DNA of 18,124 nt from JBDTMC01 sp039934475 (GTDB taxonomy: Bacteria > Acidobacteriota > Terriglobia > Bryobacterales > Bryobacteraceae). The notes below the pieces were generated by a model that ran no database searches, had not been told where the DNA came from, and saw only the letters and a list, made by a program, of their open reading frames with translations. The stretch lies in contig JBDTMC010000117.1 in NCBI GenBank assembly GCA_039934475.1, positions 1 to 18,124 of the forward strand, read 5' to 3'. Each line of letters begins with the position of its first letter. The stretch's first letter is position 1. The translations under genes were made by a program, and so were the position numbers. Below, in pieces: positions 1-8,146 of this stretch.

Positions 1-1727
1 AGATCGAACGCTTCGCGTTCGTTGTCGGGCAGTAATTCGCCCGTCAGTGGTTTCGCTTCCGAAGTGATTCCGGCCAGCACCACGGGGCCGTCCATGAATG
101 CCGCCAGTTCCTTCCGATCGGGCAAAGGTTCGCGAGTGACGCCCTTCGGCAGGCTCAGGACGATGCGGTCGGAATGCCAGGCGCGCTTCAGCACCACGTA
201 CGACGCGGGTTTGGCGTCTACCGTCTCCTCCTTGCCGTTTACGCTTAGGGTCGCTTTGCCTTGCACCCACCATGGAATACGCAACCGGAGCGTGAGCGGC
301 GTAGCCTGGGCGGCGGTGACGCGAAGCTCCACCAGCCAGCGGTTCGGCCTGACTGTCGGCTGGTCCGCCACATGAGCCCGATGGTCGTCCGACTCTGAGA
401 GCAGTTTCTGTGCGATGGTAACGCCGGAGGTTGTGGCTTCCGACGGAATGTATTGCGCCACCGTCAGAGTATCGGCACTGGTGTAGTAGATATAGCGGTC
501 ATGCCGGGTCTGCGCCTGCACCAGACTTCCATGGCAGCACCAGAAATCATTGGTGGGGGAACCCCATGTCTTCTTCGATCCTGGCTCCATCGGCAGGAAG
601 TAAGTGATCTGTCCTGTATCCGGATGCTGCTGCGCCAGAATTCCGTTGTAGATATTGCGTTCGATGTAATCGAGATACTTGATATCGCCCGTCCAGCGAT
701 ATAAGTAGTCCGCCAGCCGAATCATATTGTAGACGACGCAGTGTTCCTGATTTTTGTCGCCCAGCCGGACCGCTAGTTTTTGCGGCGAGGTCCAGATTTC
801 GCCACTCGTCTGGCCTCCAGTCGCGTAGTACCCGCGATCGGTAACAGCGGATTTCCAATAAGCCATCGCGATATCGCGCCATTTTGGATCGGCAGTGACT
901 TCATAGGCGCGCGCGGCGCCCTGAGCCTCTGGGATGGTGGTGTTTGCGTGCTTGTTCGATAGCGGATCGCGTCCAGCCAGCAATGCATCGAACAACCGCC
1001 CTCGCTTGTACCGCGACATCAACTCCAGATACACCGGTTTTTTGGTGATGCCATAGAGGTCCGCCCATGCTTCCAGCATGCCGCCAGTTTCGACGTCGAG
1101 GATGTCGTCCATCTGCTCTCGCGAGAAGTTCTTCGACCAGTCGGCGAACCAAGTGGCAAATTTCTCCGCCACGTCCAACGCCTGCTTGTTGCCTGCCACG
1201 CGGTACATGTCTATCAAACCCATGAAGGTCTTGTGCACCGTGTAGTGGGGCGCCCAGACCTTCTTACCCTGGGAAATCCAAGTGAAATACTTCTCCGGGA
1301 TGGAACCGACCCAGCGCCCGCCGTTGTGTTCCTGGATGTTCGCCAACTCGGCCACAATGGCATCGGCCTTCCCGCGAACCTCGGTATCGCCGGCGGCACT
1401 TAAGTACGCGGCCGCGGATAACCAGTGCCCGAGGAAGTGTCCTCGCACCTGGCACGTCGGCGATTCCCAACCCCAGTGCATGTCGGCGGCGGTTTCGCGT
1501 CCTACCGGTGTATTCATCTGCAGAATCGGACCACCCATGCCGGCTTCCAGATAGAAGTTTTGCAAGAGGTTCTTGTTCTTCAGGCTCACCACGTAGTCCC
1601 GCGTCAGTCGGGCGCGGCGCTGGAACGGCCCGTCGAGCAATTTCACTTGACCAATGGGGATCGCCTCCGAGACCTGGGCAGCCAGCGGTACGGCACACAG
1701 AATGGCAAGAAACAGAGTGCGCTTCAT
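1..1727 (-). CDS. Secreted GH127 (DUF1680) beta-L-arabinofuranosidase, 3' end cut by window edge
   Basis: The frame is open from an ATG at 1727 to the left edge, giving 575 codons and no stop. It begins with a signal peptide (MKRTLFLAILCAVPLAAQ, cleavage near residue 18). GH127 hallmarks follow: an (alpha/alpha)6-barrel-like region with VWAPHYTVHK at 157-166, EHC at 328-330 and FWCCHG at 395-400. In the characterised family member HypBA1 of Bifidobacterium longum, a Glu and three Cys bind zinc and one Cys is the nucleophile; here E328, C330, C397 and C398 match that set. E310 is a possible acid/base residue. The region after about residue 420 is beta-rich, as in the family. The expected role is release of terminal beta-L-arabinofuranose from plant glycans in the periplasm or outside the cell. 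DUF1680 also contains related families with other specificities, so the exact substrate is uncertain. ATG 1727 is the only usable ATG, because an in-frame stop lies 13 bases upstream. No clear Shine-Dalgarno is seen. Confidence 0.9.
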   Translation of the reverse strand, partial: MKRTLFLAILCAVPLAAQVSEAIPIGQVKLLDGPFQRRARLTRDYVVSLKNKNLLQNFYLEAGMGGPILQMNTPVGRETAADMHWGWESPTCQVRGHFLGHWLSAAAYLSAAGDTEVRGKADAIVAELANIQEHNGGRWVGSIPEKYFTWISQGKKVWAPHYTVHKTFMGLIDMYRVAGNKQALDVAEKFATWFADWSKNFSREQMDDILDVETGGMLEAWADLYGITKKPVYLELMSRYKRGRLFDALLAGRDPLSNKHANTTIPEAQGAARAYEVTADPKWRDIAMAYWKSAVTDRGYYATGGQTSGEIWTSPQKLAVRLGDKNQEHCVVYNMIRLADYLYRWTGDIKYLDYIERNIYNGILAQQHPDTGQITYFLPMEPGSKKTWGSPTNDFWCCHGSLVQAQTRHDRYIYYTSADTLTVAQYIPSEATTSGVTIAQKLLSESDDHRAHVADQPTVRPNRWLVELRVTAAQATPLTLRLRIPWWVQGKATLSVNGKEETVDAKPASYVVLKRAWHSDRIVLSLPKGVTREPLPDRKELAAFMDGPVVLAGITSEAKPLTGELLPDNEREAFD

Positions 1728-1779
1728 ATGATGAAAACGCTATCACAAGCGTGGGCGTGGGAGTTTAGCGGTGATCGCC

Positions 1780-2142
1780 TTATGAGTCCGCCAACTCATC
1801 ACGGAGTGTCCAGTCGAGGCACTCGGCATTACATATGGGGCAAAACCCCACCCGGCCGCCACCGGGCTGCTGAATTTCCAACGCCAATTCCAGCTTGTAC
1901 CGCTCCAGCATCTCCTCGCGCGGTTGGCCGTCAATGCTTTCGTACAGCCGGGCGTGCAGTGCGTGTCCTTGAACGCAGTTGCAACTGATGACCCGTGCAT
2001 ACCGCCGCTTACTCAAGGCAAAGCCCTCAATAAGCAATGTAGAGTCACTGCCGTCATAATTCGGCCGGATGGCCGAGCGTTGAGCAGCATTCGCCACATC
2101 GTCCCCCCACTTCCAGCCGGATGACATGGATTTGAAACCCAT
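1780..2142 (-). CDS. Small hypothetical protein with C-terminal CPxC-type cysteine cluster
   Basis: I do not recognise this family. The longest frame has 120 codons from an ATG at 2142, but its first 30 or so codons lie inside the C-terminal end of the Fur-family gene and may not be translated. A TTG start close to the Fur stop (about 2040) would give a protein of roughly 85 residues. The part beyond the overlap looks protein-like. It has SCNC near residue 54, a charged amphipathic helix around REEMLERYKLELALEI, and a C-terminal GFCPICNAECLDW segment that could bind zinc or another metal. It follows the Fur-family gene without a gap on the same strand and ends 52 bases before the GH127 gene. 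A metal-linked role would fit the context but is only inference. No signal peptide or membrane segment is visible. Confidence 0.5.
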   Translation of the reverse strand: MGFKSMSSGWKWGDDVANAAQRSAIRPNYDGSDSTLLIEGFALSKRRYARVISCNCVQGHALHARLYESIDGQPREEMLERYKLELALEIQQPGGGRVGFCPICNAECLDWTLRDELADS

Positions 2143-2521
2143 TCAGACGCGATATCTCAGTCTTCAAGCGTTCGAATAAGGGACTCGCGGATTCTTCGAT
2201 CCGGCCACACTCGACGCAAGACAAGTGGATGCGATCTGTATGGGACTTGACTTCGTAACAGTGCTTTTCGCCATTGAGATGCATCAAGTCGAGTTCGTCA
2301 AGCAGCCGGAGTTTCTTGAGAAGTTCAAGGGTCCGATATACGGTCGCTCGATTTATCCGAGCGTTGCGCTGGCGTGCCAGCTCCAGCAGCGTTGCAGCGT
2401 CAAGATGTTGATCCGAATCCTGGATCGTTTCAAGTAATACCTTTCGTTGTCCGGTAATGCGGACGCCACGCAACGTCAATTCCCGCAGTAAGGAGAGACG
2501 CGTTCGAGTACCTGATTTCAT
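2054..2521 (-). CDS. Fur-family metal- or peroxide-responsive repressor
   Basis: The protein has 155 residues, normal for the family. The N-terminal winged-helix domain (about 10-85) contains the typical recognition helix RATVYRTLELLKK at 58-70. The C-terminal dimerisation and metal domain carries a His-rich stretch and two structural zinc pairs, C102/C105 (CVEC) and C142/C145 (CGEC), with C146 next to the last one. Fur-family proteins bind DNA when loaded with Fe, Zn, Mn or Ni, or sense peroxide (PerR). The sequence alone does not tell which subfamily this is. The region directly upstream holds four TTGCRA repeats, two of them arranged like the Nur (nickel) box of Streptomyces, which suggests autoregulation. 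The start ATG at 2521 lacks a clear Shine-Dalgarno. A small cysteine-containing ORF overlaps its 3' end. Confidence 0.92.
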   Translation of the reverse strand: MKSGTRTRLSLLRELTLRGVRITGQRKVLLETIQDSDQHLDAATLLELARQRNARINRATVYRTLELLKKLRLLDELDLMHLNGEKHCYEVKSHTDRIHLSCVECGRIEESASPLFERLKTEISRLNGFQIHVIRLEVGGRCGECCSTLGHPAEL

Positions 2522-2583
2522 TTGCGACTAGTTGCGATTCGGTTGCAACTGACCCCGTAACAGCATTTAACCGTTATTTGCAA
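2522..2583 (-). promoter_or_regulatory. Putative Fur-family operator: four TTGCRA repeats, Nur-box-like
   Basis: On the plus strand TTGCGA occurs at 2522-2527 and 2532-2537, and TTGCAA at 2543-2548 and 2578-2583. The second and third copies form TTGCGA-N5-TTGCAA, one base away from the published Streptomyces Nur box pattern (TTGCAA-N5-TTGCAA). The first three copies are 10 and 11 bases apart, so they lie on one face of the helix. An inverted repeat AGTTGC/GCAACT (2530-2535/2545-2550) overlaps them. The cluster sits immediately before the Fur-family start codon, where an autoregulatory operator is expected. The binding protein is inferred, not shown. Confidence 0.45.
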
Positions 2584-2638
2584 CAGAGTGTCAACTAGAA
2601 AATCACGCCCGCACGCGGCTAGCGTACTAGGCTTGCGG

Positions 2639-3316
2639 CTACTCCCGAACGGCGTCCCGCGGTTTGGAGTGCGGACGAGGGAGTTTGGCCTTGATCGCCC
2701 TGGCAACAAACTGCGCCAACGCCTCATAGCCGGCCTCAGTAAAATGCACATTGCCGGGCCGCTGCAACTCCGATTGCCGTGCCATCGCGGCCGAGTACAA
2801 ATCGACAACGCGAATGCGTTCGGCTTCCATGACGCTGACCGCCACCCGGTTGTAGACCGAAACATCGGCAGTGCGGCGGGGCGGATCCACTGGACCCTCC
2901 GGCACCGGAGTGGTGAGGACGAACAGCAGTGTCGCGCCAGTCCGTTTCAGGCGCTGGGCAATGGCAGTCAAATTCGTTTCGTATTCAGACAACGAAACCT
3001 GCCGCTTGCCGTCATCCATGATCTTCAGATCGTGCAGCCCGAAGTTGAAGGTGATCACATCCCACTTCCCCGACCCTAGCCACGAATCCAGTTTTTCCCA
3101 TCCAAACCGCGACGTGGCACCGTTTTCGGGAATGCGGTGCACGTTGGCCCTGCCGGCCAGCGCCGCCCGCACGGGTAGCGTGTAGCCGATGGAAATGGAA
3201 TCGCCGATCAGCAGCACCCGCGGCAAATTGGGCTGGTCGTCGATGGGCGCCATCGCGGGGTCCGGAGGCTGTTGCGCCCAACACAGGCAGGCCGTGAATA
3301 GAGCCAGCATACGCAT
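2639..3316 (-). CDS. Secreted SGNH/GDSL-type hydrolase with divergent catalytic blocks
   Basis: I chose the ATG at 3316, which gives 225 residues and puts a short signal peptide (MRMLALFTACLCWAQ) at the N-terminus. An in-frame ATG at 3358 would overlap the upstream permease gene and add 14 unlikely residues. Block I is IGDSIS, with the nucleophile Ser near residue 40. A glycine block (NGATSRFG) follows. Block III reads FGLHD (93-96) in place of the usual GxND, and block V reads GNVHFT with His191 but no Asp three residues before it. These features fit SGNH esterase or lipase-like proteins acting on acyl or acetyl esters, possibly of polysaccharides. The unusual blocks III and V leave the activity uncertain. 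The gene starts 19 bases after the ADOP permease stop and is probably co-transcribed with PadR and ADOP. Confidence 0.8.
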   Translation of the reverse strand: MRMLALFTACLCWAQQPPDPAMAPIDDQPNLPRVLLIGDSISIGYTLPVRAALAGRANVHRIPENGATSRFGWEKLDSWLGSGKWDVITFNFGLHDLKIMDDGKRQVSLSEYETNLTAIAQRLKRTGATLLFVLTTPVPEGPVDPPRRTADVSVYNRVAVSVMEAERIRVVDLYSAAMARQSELQRPGNVHFTEAGYEALAQFVARAIKAKLPRPHSKPRDAVRE

Positions 3317-3335
3317 ATGCGGATGATACAAGACT

Positions 3336-5981
3336 CTACTCTGCGCGGAGCGCTTCAACAGGATCCACAGAGGCTGCCCTCCGTGCGGGCAAATAGCTCG
3401 CCACTAGGGCACAAATCCCAAGCGCAAGAGCCACGCCAATGAGGGTAGGCGCATCCCAGGACTGCACACCAAACAGCAACCCTCTCAACAATGCAGCGGC
3501 GGGAACCGCACACCCCAGCCCAACGACAATTCCAACCGCTGCCACAGAGCCGGCTTGGCCGAGAATCAATCGATAGACTGCGCCGCGCTGCGCACCCAGC
3601 GCCATTCGCACGCCAATCTCACGCGTCCTCTGGCTCACCGAGTAGGCAACCACTCCATAGAGGCCAATGGCGCCGAGCAACAGAGCCGACGCCGCAAATC
3701 CTCCCACCAGCCACGCCGATGATCGGTTCAGAAAAGCCGCCGGCGAGTCGTTGATCCGGTCGGCCATCACGAATTCGTTTCTGACGCCGAGGTTGGGATC
3801 CACCTGATGGATCGCACGAACCAGAGACGGCCGCATCAGCGCCGTGTCTTGTTCTGTGCGGACCACAAGAAATAAAGTGCCCTCGGTCTCTTGGTTGAAC
3901 GAGTAATACAGGGCCGGCACCAACGGTTCCACCAAGTCACCCTCTCGAACATCATCGACTACGCCGATAACCTGCGCGAGAGACTTCGGCGAAAGTTCCG
4001 CGTCGCCGATCGTTCTGCCCACGGGATCTTCGCCCGGGAAATACAATTTGGCCAGCGCCCTATTGACCACTGCCACCCTCGGCTTAGAACTATCATCTGC
4101 TTCGGTGTAAAAGCGCCCAGCGATCAGCCTGGCCTGCAGTGCCTTGAAGTAATTCGCGCTGGTCTGCCGCTGCAGAACCTTATCGTGCTCCCCGTACCAC
4201 GGATGCCCCAGCACCCGGAACTCTGTCGAACTACAGTTACACGTGATCGGCAGATCACTGGTATGGGCCACGGAAACCACGCCCGGCATGGCCGAGATGT
4301 GCTCCAGCAGGCGCTGGGAAAGCATCCTGAGCTGATCGCTCTTTTCGTATCCGGCCCCTTGAACGTCGACCTCCAAAGTAGCCAGGTTCGCTGGATTGAA
4401 GTTCAGATCGACATGGAACATGCGGTAGAGACTCTTGCCCAAGAGTCCCGCGCTGGCCAGCAGCACCATCGCGATCGCCAGTTCCGCCGCCACCAGGTTC
4501 GACCCGAAACGCTTCCATAGTGTTCCCGCCGAGCCGCGCCCGCCTTCGGCAAGGTCTGCGCGGAGGCTGGAAAGCGACAATCGCAAAACGGGCGTTACGG
4601 AGAACACCACCACCGCCAGCAGTGAAATGACGGCGGCGAACAGCAGCACGTGCGGATGCAGCCCGGCGTCACGGAAATACGGCATTCCGCGCAGGCGGCG
4701 TTCCGGAATCAAACTGAACAGCCAGGGAATGGCCGCGGAAGCCGCCGGTATGGCGAAGGCCGCCGCCACCGTCACCAGCAATACACCTTCGGTCACAAAT
4801 TGCCGTATCAGTCGCCCAAGAGAGGCGCCCAGCACTCCGCGCAGCACTGTCTCGCGCTTCCGGCTTTCGGCTCTGACTAACAGTAGGCTGGCCACATTCA
4901 CGTATGCGATTAGCAGCAGCAGGCCCGCTCCGCTCGACAAAACCAGGAGAGTGGGGCGGATGTCTCCAACAATGGCATCCCGCAACGGCACCAGCCGCGC
5001 GCTTCGACCTTTGTTGGACTCCGGATATTCTTTCTCCAAACGCGCCGCAATCGTTTTCATCTCAGCCATGGCAGCGTCGAGGGAAACTCCATCCCGCAGC
5101 CGCCCGAATCCCTCAAGGACCTGGCAGCCCCGGGATTGTTGGCAGTGGTTTAGGTCATGGATTGTAGTGAAGAACTCGGCCGCCCTCATGGCGAAATGGA
5201 ACTCGCGCGGTAACACGCCGATCACCGAGTACGGCAGGTTGTCAAGAATGAGCGACTGCCCGAGAATATCCGGCCTTCCGCCGAAGCGGCTCTGCCACGT
5301 GCCAAACGTCAGCACGACAGTGCGGGGCGCGGCGGGCATGTCGTCTGAATCCGTAAAGCCGCGGCCCAGCATCGCCGTCACGCCCAGGCTGCGGAAGAAG
5401 CCGCCGCTCACGTGCGCGCTGCGAACAGCCTGCACTCCCTCGGGACCCCGCCACAGATAGACTGAGGCGTCCCATGCCTCGAACGAGCTGAAACTGGTAT
5501 TGGTCTTCTTGAAGTCCAGATAGTCCGGATAGGAAAAACTGCAATCGCGGCACGAGGTAGTGGTCTCATAAGCAACCACGAGTCGGGAAGGGTTGTGGTA
5601 CGGCAATGGCTGGAGCAGCGCGGCATCCACAAATGCGAAAATCGCGACGCTCGCCGCCATTCCCAGCGCCAGCACAAGGACGGCAGTACCCGCAAACGCC
5701 GGATTCTTGCGCAATTGGCGCACCGCAAATCTCAGATCCTGCAACATGCCTTCCAGGCGGAAGGCCACGACGTCCTGAGTTTGCTCTTGCAGCTGCAGAT
5801 CGTTACCAAATTGCCGCCGGGCCAAACGACGAGCTTGCTCCGGAGACATCCCCCCGGCGCGAAACTCTGCCTCCACCTGCTCGCGATGAAAGGCCATCTC
5901 TTCACCCAACTCACGTTGAAACCGGCCACGCCAGATCAACAGTTGCAGTTTCCTCAAAACGCGGAGCAACATTCCTGTCAT
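3336..5981 (-). CDS. ADOP-family ABC transporter permease (MacB/FtsX type, duplicated)
   Basis: This is an acidobacterial duplicated orphan permease of 881 residues. The N-terminal helical segment (about 1-75, with RELGEEMAFHREQVEAEFRA) and the phrase QDLRFAVRQLRKNP at 81-94 are typical. A first membrane helix lies near 98-120, followed by a MacB-like periplasmic domain and a first FtsX unit with three or more helices (about 350-470). A second periplasmic domain and a second FtsX unit follow, ending in PARRAASVDPVEALRAE. No ATPase gene is adjacent, as is usual for ADOPs, hence 'orphan'. Substrate and partner ATPase are unknown; roles in export or mechanotransmission are suggested by homology to MacB. 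I chose ATG 5981, 10 bases after the padR stop and just after a GAGAGG Shine-Dalgarno. A start at 6026 would overlap padR, and ATG 5972 is also possible. Confidence 0.93.
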   Translation of the reverse strand: MTGMLLRVLRKLQLLIWRGRFQRELGEEMAFHREQVEAEFRAGGMSPEQARRLARRQFGNDLQLQEQTQDVVAFRLEGMLQDLRFAVRQLRKNPAFAGTAVLVLALGMAASVAIFAFVDAALLQPLPYHNPSRLVVAYETTTSCRDCSFSYPDYLDFKKTNTSFSSFEAWDASVYLWRGPEGVQAVRSAHVSGGFFRSLGVTAMLGRGFTDSDDMPAAPRTVVLTFGTWQSRFGGRPDILGQSLILDNLPYSVIGVLPREFHFAMRAAEFFTTIHDLNHCQQSRGCQVLEGFGRLRDGVSLDAAMAEMKTIAARLEKEYPESNKGRSARLVPLRDAIVGDIRPTLLVLSSGAGLLLLIAYVNVASLLLVRAESRKRETVLRGVLGASLGRLIRQFVTEGVLLVTVAAAFAIPAASAAIPWLFSLIPERRLRGMPYFRDAGLHPHVLLFAAVISLLAVVVFSVTPVLRLSLSSLRADLAEGGRGSAGTLWKRFGSNLVAAELAIAMVLLASAGLLGKSLYRMFHVDLNFNPANLATLEVDVQGAGYEKSDQLRMLSQRLLEHISAMPGVVSVAHTSDLPITCNCSSTEFRVLGHPWYGEHDKVLQRQTSANYFKALQARLIAGRFYTEADDSSKPRVAVVNRALAKLYFPGEDPVGRTIGDAELSPKSLAQVIGVVDDVREGDLVEPLVPALYYSFNQETEGTLFLVVRTEQDTALMRPSLVRAIHQVDPNLGVRNEFVMADRINDSPAAFLNRSSAWLVGGFAASALLLGAIGLYGVVAYSVSQRTREIGVRMALGAQRGAVYRLILGQAGSVAAVGIVVGLGCAVPAAALLRGLLFGVQSWDAPTLIGVALALGICALVASYLPARRAASVDPVEALRAE

Positions 5982-5991
5982 CCGACCTCTC

Positions 5992-6321
5992 TTAAACGTC
6001 CTGCAGAACCCGGCCGATCGCGGCAATCATCGACTCGTACTGAGAGATCTCTTCACCCAGTTGCTTGCGGCCCTCCCGAGTCAACGTGTAGTACCTTGCA
6101 CGCCGCTTGGTTTCCGTTAGCTTCCATGCCGCCTTCACCCATCCTTGCAACAGTAGCCTTTGCAGTGCCGGGTACAACGAGCCTTCTTCCACGGTGAGTA
6201 CGTCGCCGGAGACACGTTTGATGGAAGCCGCCATCCCATACCCGTGCATCGATCCGCGCGAGAGGGTCTTGAGGATCATTAGATCGAGGGTGCCAGGTAG
6301 TAGCTCCGGCTTTTTGCCCAT
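5992..6321 (-). CDS. PadR-family transcriptional regulator
   Basis: The protein has 109 residues and covers the complete PadR winged helix (LLPGTLDLMILKTLSRGSMHG near 7-27, EEGSLYPALQRL near 45-56, RRARYYTLTREGRKQL near 73-88). The C-terminal helix is short, as in the small PadR subfamily. Members of this subfamily are nearly always found directly before ADOP permeases in Acidobacteriota and are thought to repress their own operon in response to a small molecule. Here the ADOP gene starts 10 bases downstream, so the two are surely co-transcribed. Two overlapping inverted repeats 9-29 bases upstream of the start codon are good candidates for the operator. The inducer is unknown. Confidence 0.95.
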   Translation of the reverse strand: MGKKPELLPGTLDLMILKTLSRGSMHGYGMAASIKRVSGDVLTVEEGSLYPALQRLLLQGWVKAAWKLTETKRRARYYTLTREGRKQLGEEISQYESMIAAIGRVLQDV

Positions 6322-6329
6322 GCGGGCAT

Positions 6330-6350
6330 CATAGATGGTCTATGGATAGA
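6330..6350 (-). promoter_or_regulatory. Putative PadR operator: two overlapping inverted repeats
   Basis: On the plus strand CATAGA-TGG-TCTATG spans 6330-6344 (perfect 6-base arms, 3-base spacer), and TCTAT-GG-ATAGA spans 6339-6350 (perfect 5-base arms). They share the central TCTATG. They lie just before the padR start codon, over the expected promoter of the padR-ADOP operon, which fits autorepression. The assignment rests on symmetry and position only. Confidence 0.5.
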
Positions 6351-6382
6351 CAGTCAAGGGGAGCCGGCACGCCTCAACCGTC

Positions 6383-6408
6383 TCAGCCACTTACACTCAA
6401 ATGGCTGA
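6383..6408 (+). promoter_or_regulatory. Inverted repeat upstream of the fucosidase gene
   Basis: Perfect 7-base arms TCAGCCA (6383-6389) and TGGCTGA (6402-6408) flank a 12-base AT-rich spacer. The repeat ends 32 bases before the GH29 start codon. A weak promoter-like pair (TTACAC at 6391 and TAGAAA at 6415, 18 bases apart) overlaps it. It could be the operator of a sugar-responsive regulator or a transcript hairpin. No regulator can be assigned. Confidence 0.3.
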
Positions 6409-6440
6409 AATCAGTAGAAATAAAGTAGACTGGCTCAGAG

Positions 6441-8141
6441 ATGAAGCGATTTGCTGTGTTCCTTGTCCTCGTCACGGTGGCTGCCGCACAAGTTCCCGGC
6501 GGTGATCGCCTTGCCTGGTATAAGCACGACAAGTTCGGCATGTTCATTCACTTTGCTCCGTTTTCAAATCTGGAGGGCGAATGGAAGGGCCAGCCAACGC
6601 CGCCGGGACAAATTGCCGAATGGATCATGCACGACATGCGCATCCCGCGCGCCGAGTATCGCGAGATGGCCCACACGTTTAACCCGGTGAAGTTCGACGC
6701 GAACGCGATTGCCAAACTGGCCAGGCAGGCCGGCATGAAGTACCTCGTGATTACGGCGAAACACCATGACGGTTTCGCCATGTACGCCACCAAGGTGAAC
6801 GACTACAACCTCATGGACTGGACTCCTGCAAAGCGCGACATCGTGAAGGAGTTGTCGGAGGCTTGCCGCCGCGAGGGAATCCGCTTTTGTGTCTACTACT
6901 CGCATCGCGAAGACTGGGATCATCCCGATGGCTACGGCAACTTCTGGGACTTCGACGAGAAGAAGCAGAACTTCGAGCGTTATCTGGAAGAGAAATCGAA
7001 GCCGCAGATGCGCGAGTTGCTCACCAACTACGGTCCGCTTGGCCTGATCTGGTTTGATCGTGGGATGGACACCACCCGCCACGCGCAGGATTTTATCGAC
7101 ATGGTTCACCAGTTGCAGCCGCAGTGCCTGATCAACGGGCGCGTCGGCAACTATGGACAGGAGCTGATGGGCGACTACCAGAACATGAGCGACAACGGAA
7201 TGCCGAACGGTGGCATGGACGAGTATTGGGAGACACCCCAGACGCTGAACCACACCTGGGGCTATAGCCGTTTCGACCATGACTGGAAGAGCTCCAAGGT
7301 GGTGATCCGCAAGCTGGTGGAGATCGCAAGTAAAGGCGGCAATTACCTATTGAACATCGGTCCGCGCGCCGACGGCAGCGTTCCTCCGGAGTCCCTCGAG
7401 GTGTTGACAGGCGTCGGCCAGTGGATGGCCAAGAACAGCGAAAGCATCTACGGAACCACGGCCAATCCGTTTTACGACCTTCCCTTTGGAGCGGCTACCG
7501 TAAAAGGTAAACGACTCTATCTGCATGTTCTCAATTGGCCTTCAGACGCCCGACTGCGGCTGCCCACGTTGCACACACCGGTAACAAAGGCATTCCTACT
7601 GACGGATCCGTCAAAGACGCTGGCGATGGAGAAAGACGGCGCCATCGTACTGCCCTCCGCGGCGCCTGACCATGCCGACACCGTAGTGGCCGTGGATCTA
7701 GCAGGGCCGCCGCAGGTGGATCAACCCGTGGTCACCGCGAAGGACGGCGTGCTGCGCATGGACTACATGAAGGCAGCTACCAACGGCAAGACTGTAAAAC
7801 GCTACAACCGCAGCGGCGCGTTCCACATCTCCAAATGGACTGGCCCCACGGATACCGCGTCGTGGATGGTGCGCGTGTCAAAGGCCGGCGCATACAACGT
7901 GCGCATTCGCTATGCGGCGAACAAGGACTGGACCGGGGGCGGCTATACGATCAGCATCGGCGGCAAGTCGGTTCGCGGCATTGTGGAAGCCACCGGCGAC
8001 TGGTATGAGTATCGCGATTTCGACCTCGGCCGTTTGGACTTGACGGCTGGCCGTCACACGCTGACGGTGAAGCCGGCCGCGGAACTGGGACACTACCTGA
8101 TGTACTTTGAGGCGGTCGAGTTAGCGCCCGCCGGGTTGTAA
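6441..8141 (+). CDS. Secreted GH29 alpha-L-fucosidase with C-terminal accessory domain
   Basis: The 566-residue protein starts with a signal peptide (MKRFAVFLVLVTVAAAQ). The GH29 barrel runs from about 20 to 340: WYKHDKFGMFIHF (26-38), TAKHHDGFAMY (105-115), YYSHREDW (152-159), LIWFDRG (202-208) and YWETPQTLNHTWGY (262-275). D206 matches the family nucleophile, and E264 in the WET segment is a likely active-site acid. After a linker region, residues 440-562 form a beta-rich module (GAYNVRIRYAANKDWTGGGY and following) resembling carbohydrate-binding or DUF5077-like domains. The reaction is hydrolysis of terminal alpha-L-fucose from glycans, in the periplasm or outside the cell. No strong Shine-Dalgarno precedes ATG 6441. 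The gene is divergent from padR and only 5 bases before the YkgJ-type gene, so transcription may continue into the latter. Confidence 0.93.
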   Translation: MKRFAVFLVLVTVAAAQVPGGDRLAWYKHDKFGMFIHFAPFSNLEGEWKGQPTPPGQIAEWIMHDMRIPRAEYREMAHTFNPVKFDANAIAKLARQAGMKYLVITAKHHDGFAMYATKVNDYNLMDWTPAKRDIVKELSEACRREGIRFCVYYSHREDWDHPDGYGNFWDFDEKKQNFERYLEEKSKPQMRELLTNYGPLGLIWFDRGMDTTRHAQDFIDMVHQLQPQCLINGRVGNYGQELMGDYQNMSDNGMPNGGMDEYWETPQTLNHTWGYSRFDHDWKSSKVVIRKLVEIASKGGNYLLNIGPRADGSVPPESLEVLTGVGQWMAKNSESIYGTTANPFYDLPFGAATVKGKRLYLHVLNWPSDARLRLPTLHTPVTKAFLLTDPSKTLAMEKDGAIVLPSAAPDHADTVVAVDLAGPPQVDQPVVTAKDGVLRMDYMKAATNGKTVKRYNRSGAFHISKWTGPTDTASWMVRVSKAGAYNVRIRYAANKDWTGGGYTISIGGKSVRGIVEATGDWYEYRDFDLGRLDLTAGRHTLTVKPAAELGHYLMYFEAVELAPAGL

Positions 8142-8146
8142 CACCT

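Noticed and set aside
4435..5460. Long plus-strand ORF of 341 codons inside the ADOP gene
   Set aside because: It is antisense to an unmistakable ADOP permease, has no recognisable domain, and is rich in Ser, Arg and Thr as expected from the reverse of a GC-rich gene.
6564..7280. Minus-strand ORF of 238 codons inside the fucosidase gene
   Set aside because: It lies opposite the GH29 catalytic core and shows no domain; it is a shadow of that gene.
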